Origin: Asterochloris sp. CNOR1
Taxonomy: Eukaryota > Chlorophyta > Trebouxiophyceae > Trebouxiales > Trebouxiaceae
Assembly: GCA_963969365.1 (NCBI GenBank)
Contig: OZ017759.1
Location: 1,798,001 to 1,862,000, forward strand
Length of the DNA: 64,000 nt
Direction of reading: 5' to 3'
Shown here: piece after piece, positions 12,315-23,140 of the stretch
How positions within the stretch are numbered: the stretch's first letter is position 1
Layout of the letters: every line of letters starts with the position of its first letter
Program-made: the position numbers and the translations under genes
Notes under the pieces: model-generated
Seen by the model: the letters and a program-made list of their open reading frames with translations, nothing else
What the model was told of the DNA's origin: nothing
Databases searched by the model: none

Positions 12315-14227
12315 TCAAATAAATGGTTTGTCTCTGAGCCACTTAGTCGCTACCCTGCATTGCAGAGAGTGCTGGCTCAACACAACATGGCTCTGTAGCT
12401 GGCATCATGGAGCATGTAGCTCATATCATGAGGCACTTGCAGGTCAACAGGGCGCACCATTTTTCTCCCTCGATCACAGGGCAGCCCCCGTGCAGTGCAT
12501 GCTTGTCGAAAGTGCCATTTGGATGTACACTATAGAAGAGCACAGCATCTCCGGCTCTGGGCAAGTACTTCAAGCCATCTGCACACTTTTTGAAGTCAAT
12601 GCCTGCAAGCCTTGCCATGCCTTGCTGCCCTTCAAGCGGAAAGATAGTTTCCCCTGCAGCGGGCAGAGAGAGTTCAGAGTCATCAGCACAGAGGCCGCCA
12701 GGTGTTACAGCAGCTGCTTGCTGTCTCAGGAAGCAGGACAGCGCTTTGCTCAGCATACCTCCCTCCTTTACATCTGTGAGGTACACCAGCACTGTGGCCA
12801 CCCGCTGGCTGGGCTGAGGACCGTAGTCTTCAAGAGAAAAGGCATCATAGCTGCACCACAGGCATAAGTTGGGAGCGTGCAGGGGCCAATGCAATCATGG
12901 CAGCAAGGGGCAGAAGCTGAGCGCTCACTGGCTGTCATAGTGCTGCCCAGGTTGATATCGCAAAACATTGAAAGGCTGCAATAAGTTGAGTGGGTTCAGC
13001 CAGGCAGTAAAATTTTGTCTGGGCGATAGAGAAGTTCGCGCTCACAAGGCAGCAGCAATACAGCAGCAGGACGGGGAAGCCTCACCTCGCCATGGTTGGC
13101 TGGGATGGCGGTCAGCGCTGCAATCTTGTCCTCTACATGCAGCAGCACACCGGCAGGGTCTTCTCTGCTAGCAATGAAGGTGCCTGACGAGGTGCGAACA
13201 TTCCTGCAGGTAGCCCAAGCTTGAGCAGCTTCAAGCCAAGGCAGACAGGCAACTCAGCGTACCAGAGTCTCTGGGATTGTCACCTGTTACTGGCCTCAGT
13301 GTCTCCCTTCTTAAATGCCAGCCCTGAAGGCCGCAGTCTCCTCTGAGCGAGCTCCACAAAGTGATCCGCCTTCTCCCTGTCCAGGAAGCCGGGGAACAGA
13401 TATATTCTGCATGCCAGCTTGCACTGCTCAGGCGAGCTGAGTTCTGGAGCGCACTAAGCAGTATCCTGGCATGCTGCATGACCCCTCTGCCGGGTGCAAA
13501 GCATCGAGGTAATGGAGCCAGCATGTCAGGGCCATTGGCCCCCACCAGCCTGCTGATCACGGTCTTCACTCTGAGTAGTCACCTGGGGTACCAGCTCAGC
13601 TGCTGAAAGGGCTGTGTGATGAAGGTGTTGCTGCCAGACTCTCCAGGGGCTGTGGGTGGCTTGGCCGGCAGCAGCCCGCTGCGCGTGACTGCCTCATTGA
13701 AGCTGCGGACCTCAGGGGCTGCACGCTGCCCCTGCAGCAGCTCTCCTGCAATCTCCTGAGCCTGTACCTCAAGCTGCTGGCGGCGAGCTGCAGGCTCACT
13801 CCTTGTTGTGTGATGCCACTGCAGGCAAAAGGACTTGGGTGAGCAGGAAGCTTGCTGCATGCTAACAGTAAGGATGCCTGCTCTGCCATGCCAGCTGTGA
13901 CCTGGCGGCAAAGCAGATCTGGCTCCAGGGGACCCCTGCGTGCCAAATAGCATCTTGGAATGGCTCACACCTTGCTGCTGCTGCTTGCAGGTCCTTAGGA
14001 CCTGCCAGAATGCAGTCCAGTAAAGCTGATGAGCTACATCTAGCCAAAATTTGCCTCAAAGAAAACTCAAGTCTTGAGTTTCTTACCCCGGAGGTGCCCC
14101 CAGGAAGCCCTGCAGGGAGCTGCAAGAATCGGCCTCCTAGAAATGCAGCGAAACACAAGGCCACCACAAAGATCAGTGAGTACCCTGTCCTCCTTTTCGG
14201 CACGTCAGATGCCCTGCTTGGCAGCAT
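12315..14227 (-). CDS. P4H: Membrane-anchored prolyl 4-hydroxylase (2OG-Fe(II) oxygenase)
   Basis: The family hydroxylates peptidyl proline in the ER/Golgi using 2-oxoglutarate, O2 and Fe(II); algal and plant members modify hydroxyproline-rich cell-wall glycoproteins. The start is ATG at 14227 (MLPSRASDVPKRRTG). A hydrophobic signal-anchor (YSLIFVVALCFAAFLGG) follows, giving a type II membrane topology. Later exons read QLSWYPR (about 13,580), RIYLFPGFLDREKADHFVEL (about 13,350-13,400), NVRTSSGTFI (about 13,190) and FNVLRYQPGQHYDSHYDAF. The HYD iron ligands are split by an intron between about 12,920 and 12,860. Distal ligands are in the HALHGGCPV segment, with the 2OG-binding Lys in GEKW. 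A short last exon (12315-12354) completes the C-terminus VATKWLRDKPFI after an intron starting GTGCGC. All metal and 2OG ligands are present. Confidence 0.92.
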
Positions 14228-14228
14228 A

Positions 14229-14270
14229 TTCAATGGGCTGGCATGGCAGTTCAATGGGCTGGCATGGCAG
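14229..14270. repeat. 21-bp tandem duplication in P4H leader
   Basis: The 21-base unit TTCAATGGGCTGGCATGGCAG occurs twice without a gap (14229-14249 and 14250-14270), directly upstream of the P4H ATG on the minus strand. It would lie in the 5' UTR or core promoter. Confidence 0.85.
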
Positions 14271-14347
14271 ACATGACACTTCGTTATTTCGATTTCATGT
14301 CAGTTGATTATTCAGCCAGGCAGACATGCCATCAGAGCATTCCAATG

Positions 14348-16300
14348 TCAGGAGGCCTCCACGACCCCTGATGGATAGTGCAATTCAATATCAACACCAG
14401 GCAGAAATTTCTGAAGGCTGGGAACAGTCATATCAGGGCTGTCAGGTTGTAGGTCACACAGAGTCAAGCTCGTCAAAGTTGTGAGGGGCTGCAGAATCTG
14501 ATGCACCAAAGCAGCACCTCGGCACCTGCAGTGATCTGCGCGAATGTGCTTCAAGGTGTGACCCAACCCAATGAAAGCCCAGGCTGCCTGCCGTTCTGTG
14601 AGTGTATCAACTGTCAAGCTTGTCAGGGACTGAGAAATCAGGACTGCATAGGGCCCCACAGCGCCAATATGCAAGCTCTGCAGGTCCTTCAGGTTTGCCC
14701 CAAAGGTCTCGACGTCTGGCATATGGCTGTCCTCGAAGCTGAGGTGGGTCAGGTTGGGCAGCTCCAGCTGGATAGTGTCTAGGATGGCTGACTCCAGCAT
14801 CAGGCCCCTCAGCGTCAGGGACTGCAGCTCCGTCAAGTGGCCCAGGACACCAGGGTTGCTGAAGGCCGGTCGTGGCATGGGCCACTCTGCTTCCACTTCA
14901 ATGTGCACCCTTTTCAGTGCGGCAAAACGCCCCAGAGCAAGCTCTAGCCCTGGCATGCTGCCTGCCAGGTGGGGCGACAGCGGGAAGCTGACCACCAGGC
15001 TGCTCAGCCCAGAGACGTGCCCAACAAGCTGCAGATTCTGCCGAGCAAACACACAGCTGTGAAGTTCTAGACTCTTCAGGAAGGCCAGCATGTGGAAATT
15101 TGCCACGACCTCTATGGAGCGCAGCCGCAGTTGCCCCAAACTTAGATGTCGCAGGCTCTTGCCAGAAACAGAGAGATGATGAATGGTGTAGTGCGCATTG
15201 CTGTGCTGGCAGGAGTCCAGCTGAAGGGAGGTGAGGTGGCTGGCCTCCTACAGGCAGCCCAGCAAATCATCATCAGTCACTGCCAGTGAGCCAGAAGTCA
15301 GGGACAACAGCCTCCAGACCTGCGTCATGTCAGCTGTGGAGGGGCAGAGCAGCCCACCACGGCAACTCATGCTCACCTCCAGGCACTTGAGCTCTGAGAC
15401 CGTCTCCAGGGGGTTGCAGCAGCGCAGGCTCTGCAGCTGAGGGACGCACTGGAACAACATGGCCAGCACGCCGACGGGCTGCTCCTGGGCAGCCATCAGG
15501 CCCAGGCTGACACACGTCAATTGGGACAGCACACTAAGGGGGGCCAGCTGCCCCACGATGTCTCTGCTGGACGCGTCATGCAGCTCAAGCTGGCGCAGGC
15601 TGGACAGGCCCCGCACCTGCTGCAGCCAGGGCCTGGCAGCATGCCTACAGGGCAACATGGATGTCAAGCATGCAACATAGGTGCATGTTGCTGGGTTGGC
15701 CTGTTATTCACACATTGAAGCAGAGGCAGTGCACAACAGAGCCACACGTTGCTTTTAGCAAGGCTCACCTGGCCTTGTGCAGCCGCAAAACCTGCAGGGC
15801 TGTCAGCCTGCTGCCTAAGTCTAACGGTCCCAGCCACTGTGCATCTGACACAGTGAGGCGCTTCAGCAATGGCAGAGTGGCCACAGTCTCTCTCAGCAAC
15901 GCGACCTCCTCGTCATTTGACAGCTGGGCCACCTGCATGCCACTGGCATAACGCTGCCCCTATGGCGTGGCCAGCGAATCAGGTCTCAAATGGTCCCACC
16001 TGCACATCCACCAAGGCTGACAGCTTTTGCAGAAGCCTAGCCAGCTCTCCAGCGCTGATATCCGTCTGCCTCCCTGGCGGTAAGAAGAGCGGTCAGAAAT
16101 GCACGAAACGTGACTGGACATGCCTTGCACGGCTTCTGGACTGGCGAAGCCAGCTTACCTGGTGGCAGGTGCAAGCGCGTCACAGTCTGGTCCATCTCTT
16201 CTCGAAAGTCTGGGCCCAGCAGCCTCATGCAGTGCACAGCTCTCTGCAGCTTCAGCTGTAGAACGATGTGCCTGATGCTGTCACGATCCAGGGAAGCCAT
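14348..16300 (-). CDS. Leucine-rich-repeat protein, possibly F-box-like
   Basis: The reading frame opens at ATG 16300 with MASLDRDSIRHIVLQLKLQ and the segment TRLHLPPG. It continues through exons made of irregular leucine-rich repeats such as LTALQVLRLHKA, LRQLELHDA and LTSLTLCDL, and stops at 14348 after HYPSGVVEAS. The repeats would fold as a curved solenoid for protein binding. The N-terminus could be a degenerate F-box but lacks an obvious LPxxL signature, so that is a guess. One in-frame TAG at 15250-15248 interrupts the main LRR frame. It falls right where a 3' splice site (CCTGTAG/GAG) can be drawn, so a short in-frame intron is the simplest explanation. The substrate or partner is unknown. 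Many similar LRR genes occur in green algae. Confidence 0.7.
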
Positions 16301-16506
16301 AGCCTGTCAGGGCTACTTTGCTCGATCGGAAAGTGTACAGGAGGCCGTGCAATAGCAATGAGAGGCTTTCATGCAGACAGCAATGCAGCAGCTGGACATC
16401 ATCTCTCTTTCCAATCAGGGGCCCCCGCCGGCCGGACACTAAGGTGTCAGGGCTTGAGCATGGGCAGATTATCATTATTTAGAATGTTTGACTCCAAGCT
16501 TCAATG

Positions 16507-17900
16507 TCATTTGCGATACAAGCTCTTGAGGTACCTGGCGGAGTTGCCCACTCCATGAGTGTAGCTCGCATAGCACCAGCCTGCCCAGGCGACCACGCCT
16601 GCAAGATTATTGTTTCGTATGTTGCATGTTGTGCGCAAGTGGCCATGCTGCAGGCCAACTACTGCCATGCCTGCACCAGCGAGAATGCACCAGCCAGAGT
16701 ATGAAAGCACTTTGCCAGTGGGGCTCACCGACCAAGCTGGTGATCGCCCAAGCTCACCTCCAATCTGGGGGCGCTCATAATGCCACCAGCCAAAAACATT
16801 GCTGATGAAACTCTCTGCGGTGGGAGCGCCAAAGGCCAGGAGCACAGCCAGCAGAGCTCCCTGCTTGGTTCCATCAAATGCTTTCCAATTGGCCAGCGCC
16901 AGCGGCGCCAGCGCCAGCGAAATCTGCCAGTGTGGCCAGTCTGCCAGGTACAGGTAGCTGCTCAACAGGAACATGGCTGCCATGGAACCCCAACACAGCA
17001 TATTGTATGGCAGACTTTCCGCACGCTGAATGGCTCTCTCAGTTGCTGGCTGCAGCAGCATACCACCCATTAGAATTGAGGCAGAGATGCCCACAGGGCT
17101 GAAACGCTACATGACAGAGCATGCTGCAGAGGACTCTGGCTGACAGCACAGTGCAGCAGCATTCACAGTCATGCATGTGGCTCACATCATCGGCAAAGAC
17201 CTCGTCCAACAGGGGCTGCAGATACCCGTACAGCACCCAGATGGGGACCAGAACCAGAGGGATGATGCCGGCCTGCACCATGGGGCCCAATGGCGTATCT
17301 ACCACAAAGGGGAGCACATCGTACACCGGAAGGAACCCATTGTTGTGAACAGCTGCAGCACGACATGGCAGCCTGTCAATGGGCAGGCAGCTCAGGGGCA
17401 CCTGGCACAGCAACTTCGAGGCTGCAGGGTACCACCAACAAGGTATTGATCATGCATCAAGCAGGGCCCAGTTCAAAGCGGTTCTAAAGCCATCTGGACC
17501 GCCAGACGCACCTTGGAAGAGCCATCCAAATGTCAAGCTGATCGCAACCTGGCCACCCAGCACAGACTTCCATGAAACCCCTGCCTCATTCAGGCGATCA
17601 TTGGCCTGCACCACAGTCTGCCATGGACCGCTGTCCTGCACGGCCTCTGCAGCCTTGCTGGCCTGCTGCTTGGGTTTCTGAGACCCCTTGACAGCCCCAC
17701 AGATGTGTTGGCGCGCTTGTCTGGCTGGATGCTGTGACCTGCCATTGATCAAGGCTGCAGCGGGCTTCTGCCAGTACTGGCTGCTGCTGTGTCCACCTGC
17801 ACAGCACAGTCCTCAATGCACAGATGACGATGGGAGGGCCGCCTTATCATCACCCAGCTTTTCATCACAGAACTGATCAAAAACATCAGGAGATGGCACA
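16507..17900 (-). CDS. Uncharacterised multi-pass membrane protein
   Basis: I do not recognise the family. Exons read on the minus strand are AAEAVQDSGPWQTVVQAN...ISLTFGWLFQ (about 17,500-17,690), FLPVYDVLPFVVDTPLGPMV...LQPLLDEVFADD (about 17,190-17,340) and FSPVGISASILMGGMLLQP...FGWWHYERPQI (about 16,760-17,110). The last is AWAGWCYASYTHGVGN...YLKSLYRK, ending at 16507. Several hydrophobic stretches (LVLVPIWVLYGYL, MAAMFLLSSYLYLADW, ISLALAPLALANW, ALLAVLLAFG) suggest four or more membrane spans. A plastid envelope or thylakoid location is possible but unproven. The frame upstream of about 17,690 has no ATG, so the first exon must lie further upstream, perhaps near 17,820-17,910; that end is approximate. 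It is divergent from the beta-ureidopropionase gene. Confidence 0.55.
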
Positions 17901-18282
17901 CGACACTGCAATCAGCAGGTCAATTAGAAACAGCTTCCCACCATCTCCATTCAAGGTTGGGCGGACCACCCCGCAGTGCTTGAGTCCCTGCATGGCTTCT
18001 GGCCAGGTGATCACTGCGCTCTCCGGCAGATGCGGAGTACCGGGACCTGGGAAATGAATTGCCACGTTTGACTGTGAATGAAAACATAAGTCTGTCTAGT
18101 CTACCGTGTCTGACATCCTTTGTCAGACAATAAGTCACGAGCAAGCTGCCCTGACACATGGCACGCAACTGACAGTGATCTGATGCTCTTGGGACCAGCT
18201 GTGCTTTCAAGCAACAAAGTCTCCCGAAAGATTTTGACACCCTTGCCGTATACACTGCCCCCCAGCACGCTAAGCTCTGCAG
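17901..18282. promoter_or_regulatory. Divergent promoter region, membrane protein / UPB1
   Basis: About 380 bp lie between the presumed first exon of the minus-strand membrane-protein gene and the UPB1 ATG. The long minus-strand open frame across it is antisense to UPB1 exons and carries no family signature. A shared, bidirectional promoter is inferred from layout only. Confidence 0.35.
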
Positions 18283-20668
18283 ATGACAGCCACTGAAGCC
18301 CCTGCTGATCATCTGGCCAGCTCCTTGGGAACCCTTGCTGGGCATGAGACCTTGGACGAGCTCCTGCTGGTGGACATTTTGGTGTGGGGCCCACTTGCGC
18401 CTTGTGCAGCACCAATCTGAATGTGTGTGCGCCTCATCTGCAGAAGCACCTCCCATCAGACAAGCTTGCTGAGGTTCGGCGAGTCCTTTTCGGGTTGAAC
18501 AAGGGCAAGCCAGTGCGACAGCTGCCGCTATCCAAGCACTTGTCTGATGCGGTGAGACCAGTGCACCTTGGCTGTGTCCAGCGCATGCAGCTCTCTGAGA
18601 GGCTGCTGCCTTCAGGCTGGCACTCACAACATTGATCTGCAAGGGTATGTCTTTGGAGCCAAGGGCGAGCAGCTTCGCCAGCCGCGTGTCGTGAGGATAG
18701 GACTGGTGCAGAACAGCATCAAGGCGCCGACCACTGCACCCTATGCAGAGCAGCGGCAAGTGAGCAAGCTTCCTCTCCCTCTGCAGTTTCCCTCTTCAAA
18801 GAAGAGCTGCTCACTCTGCCATTGGTCCTCCTCGCCCTGCTCAGCTGCATGGTGTGCCTGCCCTCCCTTCCTCCCCTGGCAGCTGACAATCATCTGCCGG
18901 CCAAAGCATGGTGTGCCCTTTTGAACCCACAGCGGCCCGCGCTCAGATGCAGACGTTGCTCGTTGACTGCCTGCAGGCCATTGCTGACCATATCACCAAA
19001 ACCATCGATATAGCAGGCCAGGCTGGTGTCAACGTGCTGTGCCTTCAGGAGGCCTGGACCATGCCATTTGCCTTCTGCACCCGCGAGAAGCAGTGGGCAG
19101 AGTTTGCTGAGAGTGCAGAGACCGGGAAGACCACCAAGCTGCTACAGGCAGGGATCATAAGGATGGCTGCATGACTGCCCTGCATCTGGGCGCAATGCTC
19201 GGGCAATTCAGCAGGCTCCAGCTGCTTCTCATCTCTCTCTGGGTACTGTGGGCCAGTCTGCAGGACCAGTGGCTCATGCTGTCTTGTGGCCGCAGCCTGG
19301 CTTCAGCCTGCCTACAGTTGTGCAGCCTCCCAAGCCATGACTCCATTGAACAGCTGCAGGCACATTCCCCTTCCTTGGCTGTGTATGCAGCCAACAAGCA
19401 CAGGCCCCTGACCTTGTCTATGCCCTGGGCTGCAGACGTATGCCAGCAAGCATAACATGGTCATCATTTCCCCTATCCTGGAGCGGGATGAGACCCATGG
19501 GGATGTGCTCTGGAACACTGCTGTTGTGATTGGCAACAATGGGGCGCTGCTGGGGAAGCACAGGAAGGTACAGACTGCCGTAGCCGGACTGTTGTCTGTG
19601 GTTTGAGCCAGAAGGCAGCCAAATGCAGCTGCATAAAAGCGCTGCTGCAGAGACGATGTTATGTATGCCTCTGGCGCCACCAGCTCGCTTGCAACATGAC
19701 CCAGCAGCCCTGCAAATCTTGCTGTGCAGAACCACATACCACGTGTGGGGGACTTCAATGAGTCCAGCTATTACCTAGAAGGCAACACAGGGCATCCAGT
19801 ATTTGAGACAGTGTTTGGCAGGATCGCCATCAACATTTGCTATGGGCGGCATCACCCACTGAACTGGCTGGTGAGGGGCCTTGCTACTGTGGACTGTGCT
19901 CAGGCTCGCAGGCTGGCAAGCTTGCACAGCAACCTGTCTGACAGGCTGAGTGGTTCCCTGCAGGGCTTTGCTCTTAATGGGGCAGAGATTGTGTTTAACC
20001 CATCTGCCACTGTGGGCGAGCTGAGTGAGCCCATGTGGGGTATTGAGGCTCGCAATGCAGGTCAGCCAGCCTGCCTTGCACGCTGCAGACACCACTTCTC
20101 CACTGATGATGACGCGATGCGTCTCTGCCTGCAGCCATTGCCAACTCCTACTATGTAGCAGCCATCAACAGAGTGGGCACAGAGACCTTCCCTCACGCCT
20201 TCACCAGCGGCGATGGCAAGGCTGCCCACAAGGTGCAGACCCTGTGCCTTCACAGCAACCTTGTGTTTCCAAGTAGTATCTCTTCCACTCTGTCAAAGTC
20301 AAGGCATGCCAACTTGCTTCCACATGCAGGATTTTGGGCATTTCTATGGCTCAAGCTATGTGGCAGCACCAGATGCAAGCAGAACGCCAAGCCTCAGCCG
20401 GTGCCGGGACGGGCTCATGGTGGCAGATGTGGACCTCAACCTGTGCAGACAGGTCAGACTCGCACTCGGCTACAGGGTACCTATACAGCTAAAGCGTCTG
20501 TCTGGCTACCTTGCAGCTATTTGTCATGGACGCTTGACTGGCATGCAGGTTCGGGACCAGTGGGGTTTTCAGCTCACGGCCAGATACGAGATGTATGCTA
20601 AACAGCTGAAAGATTATGTACACCCTCACTATGAGCCAGAGATAATAAAAGACGCCTCCCTTGCATGA
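18283..20668 (+). CDS. PYD3: Beta-ureidopropionase (N-carbamoyl-beta-alanine amidohydrolase)
   Basis: This enzyme performs the last step of reductive pyrimidine breakdown, hydrolysing N-carbamoyl-beta-alanine to beta-alanine, CO2 and NH3. It belongs to the nitrilase superfamily. Exon 1 (18283-18369) starts [15 protein letters not shown]. Exons 2 (18444-18551) and 3 (18616-18759) carry [15 protein letters not shown] and [15 protein letters not shown]. Later exons contain [14 protein letters not shown], the catalytic Glu (EFAESAE), Lys ([15 protein letters not shown], intron between) and Cys ([12 protein letters not shown]), then [20 protein letters not shown] and [18 protein letters not shown]. 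The protein ends at 20668. The Glu-Lys-Cys triad is intact, and the match to human UPB1 as I remember it is nearly gap-free. The intron at 19148-19435 has a GC donor. The gene converges with VPS24. PYD3 is the plant name (UPB1 in animals). Confidence 0.94.
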
Positions 20669-21005
20669 ATTGCCACATAAGATTCTCTAAAAATTCGAGT
20701 GCTCAGTAACGGCAACAAGAGGACCATGTTTCATGGCAGTGAGTCAATCATATCAAGTTGACAAGCTCTACCATGTGTCAGGTGCCTGCACAGGGAGGTG
20801 GCACAGACACTGCCGTGGGAGCAAGCACATCAGGCAGCAGGAGTCCTGGGATTTCAGCAGCGGGTACCTGCATGCCTTTTCCCATGAGCTGCATGTATAC
20901 ACCTGCAGCCTGCTGTATGAGACTGAGTTTGTCAGTGGTCTACAGATAGTCTGGAGGGGTCTGCGCTTGTAGCCTGGGGGGCTCGATAAGCACATGGGCA
21001 GTGTG
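20669..21005. other. Convergent 3' intergenic region, PYD3 / VPS24
   Basis: These 337 bp lie between two converging stop codons and should contain both 3' UTRs and polyadenylation sites. No protein-like frame is visible. Confidence 0.4.
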
Positions 21006-22776
21006 TCAACCACGGACAGCGTCCAGACGGGCCTGCAGCTGGTCAACCTCTGAGTCGTCCACCTCTGCCTCCTCTGCGGGCTGCACATGCTGGGCCTGGG
21101 CCAGGCGTGTCCGTGGGGCTGCCGTCATCTGCTCTGCTGTCTCGCCAGCAAGCTCTGCCAGCACCTGCACCGGGGCCAGGCAGGCTATGCACAGATCATG
21201 TGTTGCCCTAGTACAGGCAGGCTGAGGTTTACTGTATGGCAGGCTGAGAGGACGTCATACTTGCATCCCACCCAAGGCAGCATCAGCGAGGACTGTTTTC
21301 AGGGTAGGAGCACCCTTCCTGCAGCCCTGGGTGCTCAAGAGGGACGATGTCAAATCTCAACAGGCCTGCTGCCAGCGAATGGCCACGCAGGATGTGGGGT
21401 AGCAGGAACTGTGCCTGCAATGTGCATCAGGCTGAGGAGGGCTCTTTGGCTGATTGATCAAACCGCTGCACAGCGCCGCCAGGCAGCTCTTCATTTGCCT
21501 AGCTCACCCCCACACTGAATTGGTGCACCGTTTGCTTGTCATAGTCCTCTCCTGCTCGCATGAGCCAAGCGCTGCTCACACCTGCCAATCTGCCATGCCC
21601 ACCTTCAGCTTGTGCATCGCAGATATAGCAGACCTTGCCCACTTGCCTTTTCCACCTCCTGATCGGTCTCTTCCTCCATGTCCTCTGAGTCCAGGGCATC
21701 GTCAATGGCGTCCCCCATCATCTCATCTATCATGCCCGCCTTCATCATCTCCTTGGACATCTGCTGCATAGTTGCACTCAGCTCAGGAACTCTCATCAAA
21801 TTGTTGACCTCCTTCATGACCTGCAGCAGCAAGTTGCCAGTCATCAGGGCGCGCACGCTTGGGGCCCGTCCTGCGGCAGCCAGCACGATGACGCAAGACC
21901 ATGCATGGCTCAGCAGCACGGAATGCTTGCGGTCATCAGCATTTGCTGCAACTATAACAGGTGCATGCCCTGCACAGCAATCTGGCTGCATCAGGTAGAG
22001 GCTTGTCAAGGTACAGCCCAGGCACTCAAGACACTGCGGCTGCTGCTGTGTCAGCCACCAGACAGGACCAGCGCAGCGCCTGCCCCATACTCACCACAGT
22101 GCTCTTATTGAGAGTGCCTGCCACCTTGGCGATGCCCAGCTGCTCAGTCAACTGAGCGCTCATGTTCATCATGTGTGCCTTGTTGGTGTACAGCCGTGTG
22201 GTGGCTTTGCGTGTGTGTACAAGCTCCTTTGCTAATAGCTGCAGACAGTAGCAGGTACAACCCCTGGGACTTGATGGACGAGGATGGTGCCACTTCGCTG
22301 ACGCCTGCCAGTACTTTCTGCGTGCAGCCATTTTAAGCAGGGCAATCAGAGAGTGGAGGCATGACACAGGTGCAGGCGCTGTGGACCGCAGCCTCACTTT
22401 GGCTGTGGTCATGTCACTCCGTTTTGCGGCTTCCTTGATTTGCTTCTGGGCAGTCTTCTCCAGGCGGTCATTGTCTCGGATGGCCTTGTCAATTTGTCGC
22501 TGCTCTCGCCGTATGTCAGACTGCACAGCGGGCAGCGATTGATGTTTGCTGCCGCACAATAGCTGTCGAGCAGCTTGCCAGGATTGCAGCCCCAAGGAGC
22601 AGTCATAAACCTGATGTCATATGGCGAGTGTATGTGGGGGACAGAAAAGCTGACGTGCTCCAGGTAATGGGCTGCAGTATCCTTGCCTGCCACTTGCGAA
22701 CCAGCTCCTTAGGATCTGGCGGCTTCACAAAGTATTCCTTCACGTTCTGGACCAGCGTCTTGGCCTCAGGAAACAT
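21006..22776 (-). CDS. VPS24: ESCRT-III subunit VPS24 / CHMP3
   Basis: VPS24 co-polymerises with SNF7 and VPS2 on endosomal membranes for multivesicular-body formation and membrane scission. The start is ATG at 22776 (MFPEAKTLVQNVKEYFVKPP), followed by the basic helix KELVRKWQ. Next come DIRREQRQIDKAIRDNDRLE, AKELVHTRKATTRLY and the MKEVNNLMRVPELSATMQ core, then MSKEMMKAGMIDEMMGDAID and the acidic ALDSEDMEEETDQEVEKA. The protein ends in a MIM1-like helix VDQLQARLDAVRG, the VPS4-binding motif, with the stop at 21008-21006. Order and spacing match plant VPS24 as I remember it, better than VPS2, judged by the KPP..K.L...WQ N-terminus. It spans about five exons and is divergent from the importin gene. 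Confidence 0.92.
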
Positions 22777-23140
22777 GCTATGGTTCCTCCAGCGTGGGTG
22801 CGACCTGGAAATACTGCTCCCTGAGGACTGCTCTACCTCAGCCAGTGTCACTCAGGAGGGCCTTCACGGCGCCTAAGTCTCAGATTGGATTGGGGGACAG
22901 CCTGACAGACAAGGTGTCGAGAAGTAAGCACACAGCAGCAGCAATCCAAGACCCACACAACACGACGCGTCCTGTCAACGCTGACCTGCTCTTGATGGCC
23001 TCTAGTAGACTTTCCTTGGCTCCTGTTATTGAGGGTACTCCCTCTTCCCCGCTTGGGCGGAAGATCAGTATGTCAGGCAGCTGACCTAGGAGCTGCCCAG
23101 CTGGTCCGACTGTACACTGTATAGAGAGTAGCAGACCAAA
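22777..23140. promoter_or_regulatory. Divergent promoter region, VPS24 / importin
   Basis: A 364-bp region separates two divergently transcribed start codons. It must contain both core promoters. No clear TATA box or palindromic operator was seen. Confidence 0.4.

Noticed and set aside
17920-18759. 279-codon minus-strand open frame
   Set aside because: It overlaps three well-supported PYD3 exons on the plus strand. The translation is Cys/His/Ser-rich without pattern.
20758-20972. Short plus-strand open frames between PYD3 and VPS24
   Set aside because: They are short, without motifs, and located in convergent 3' UTR sequence.
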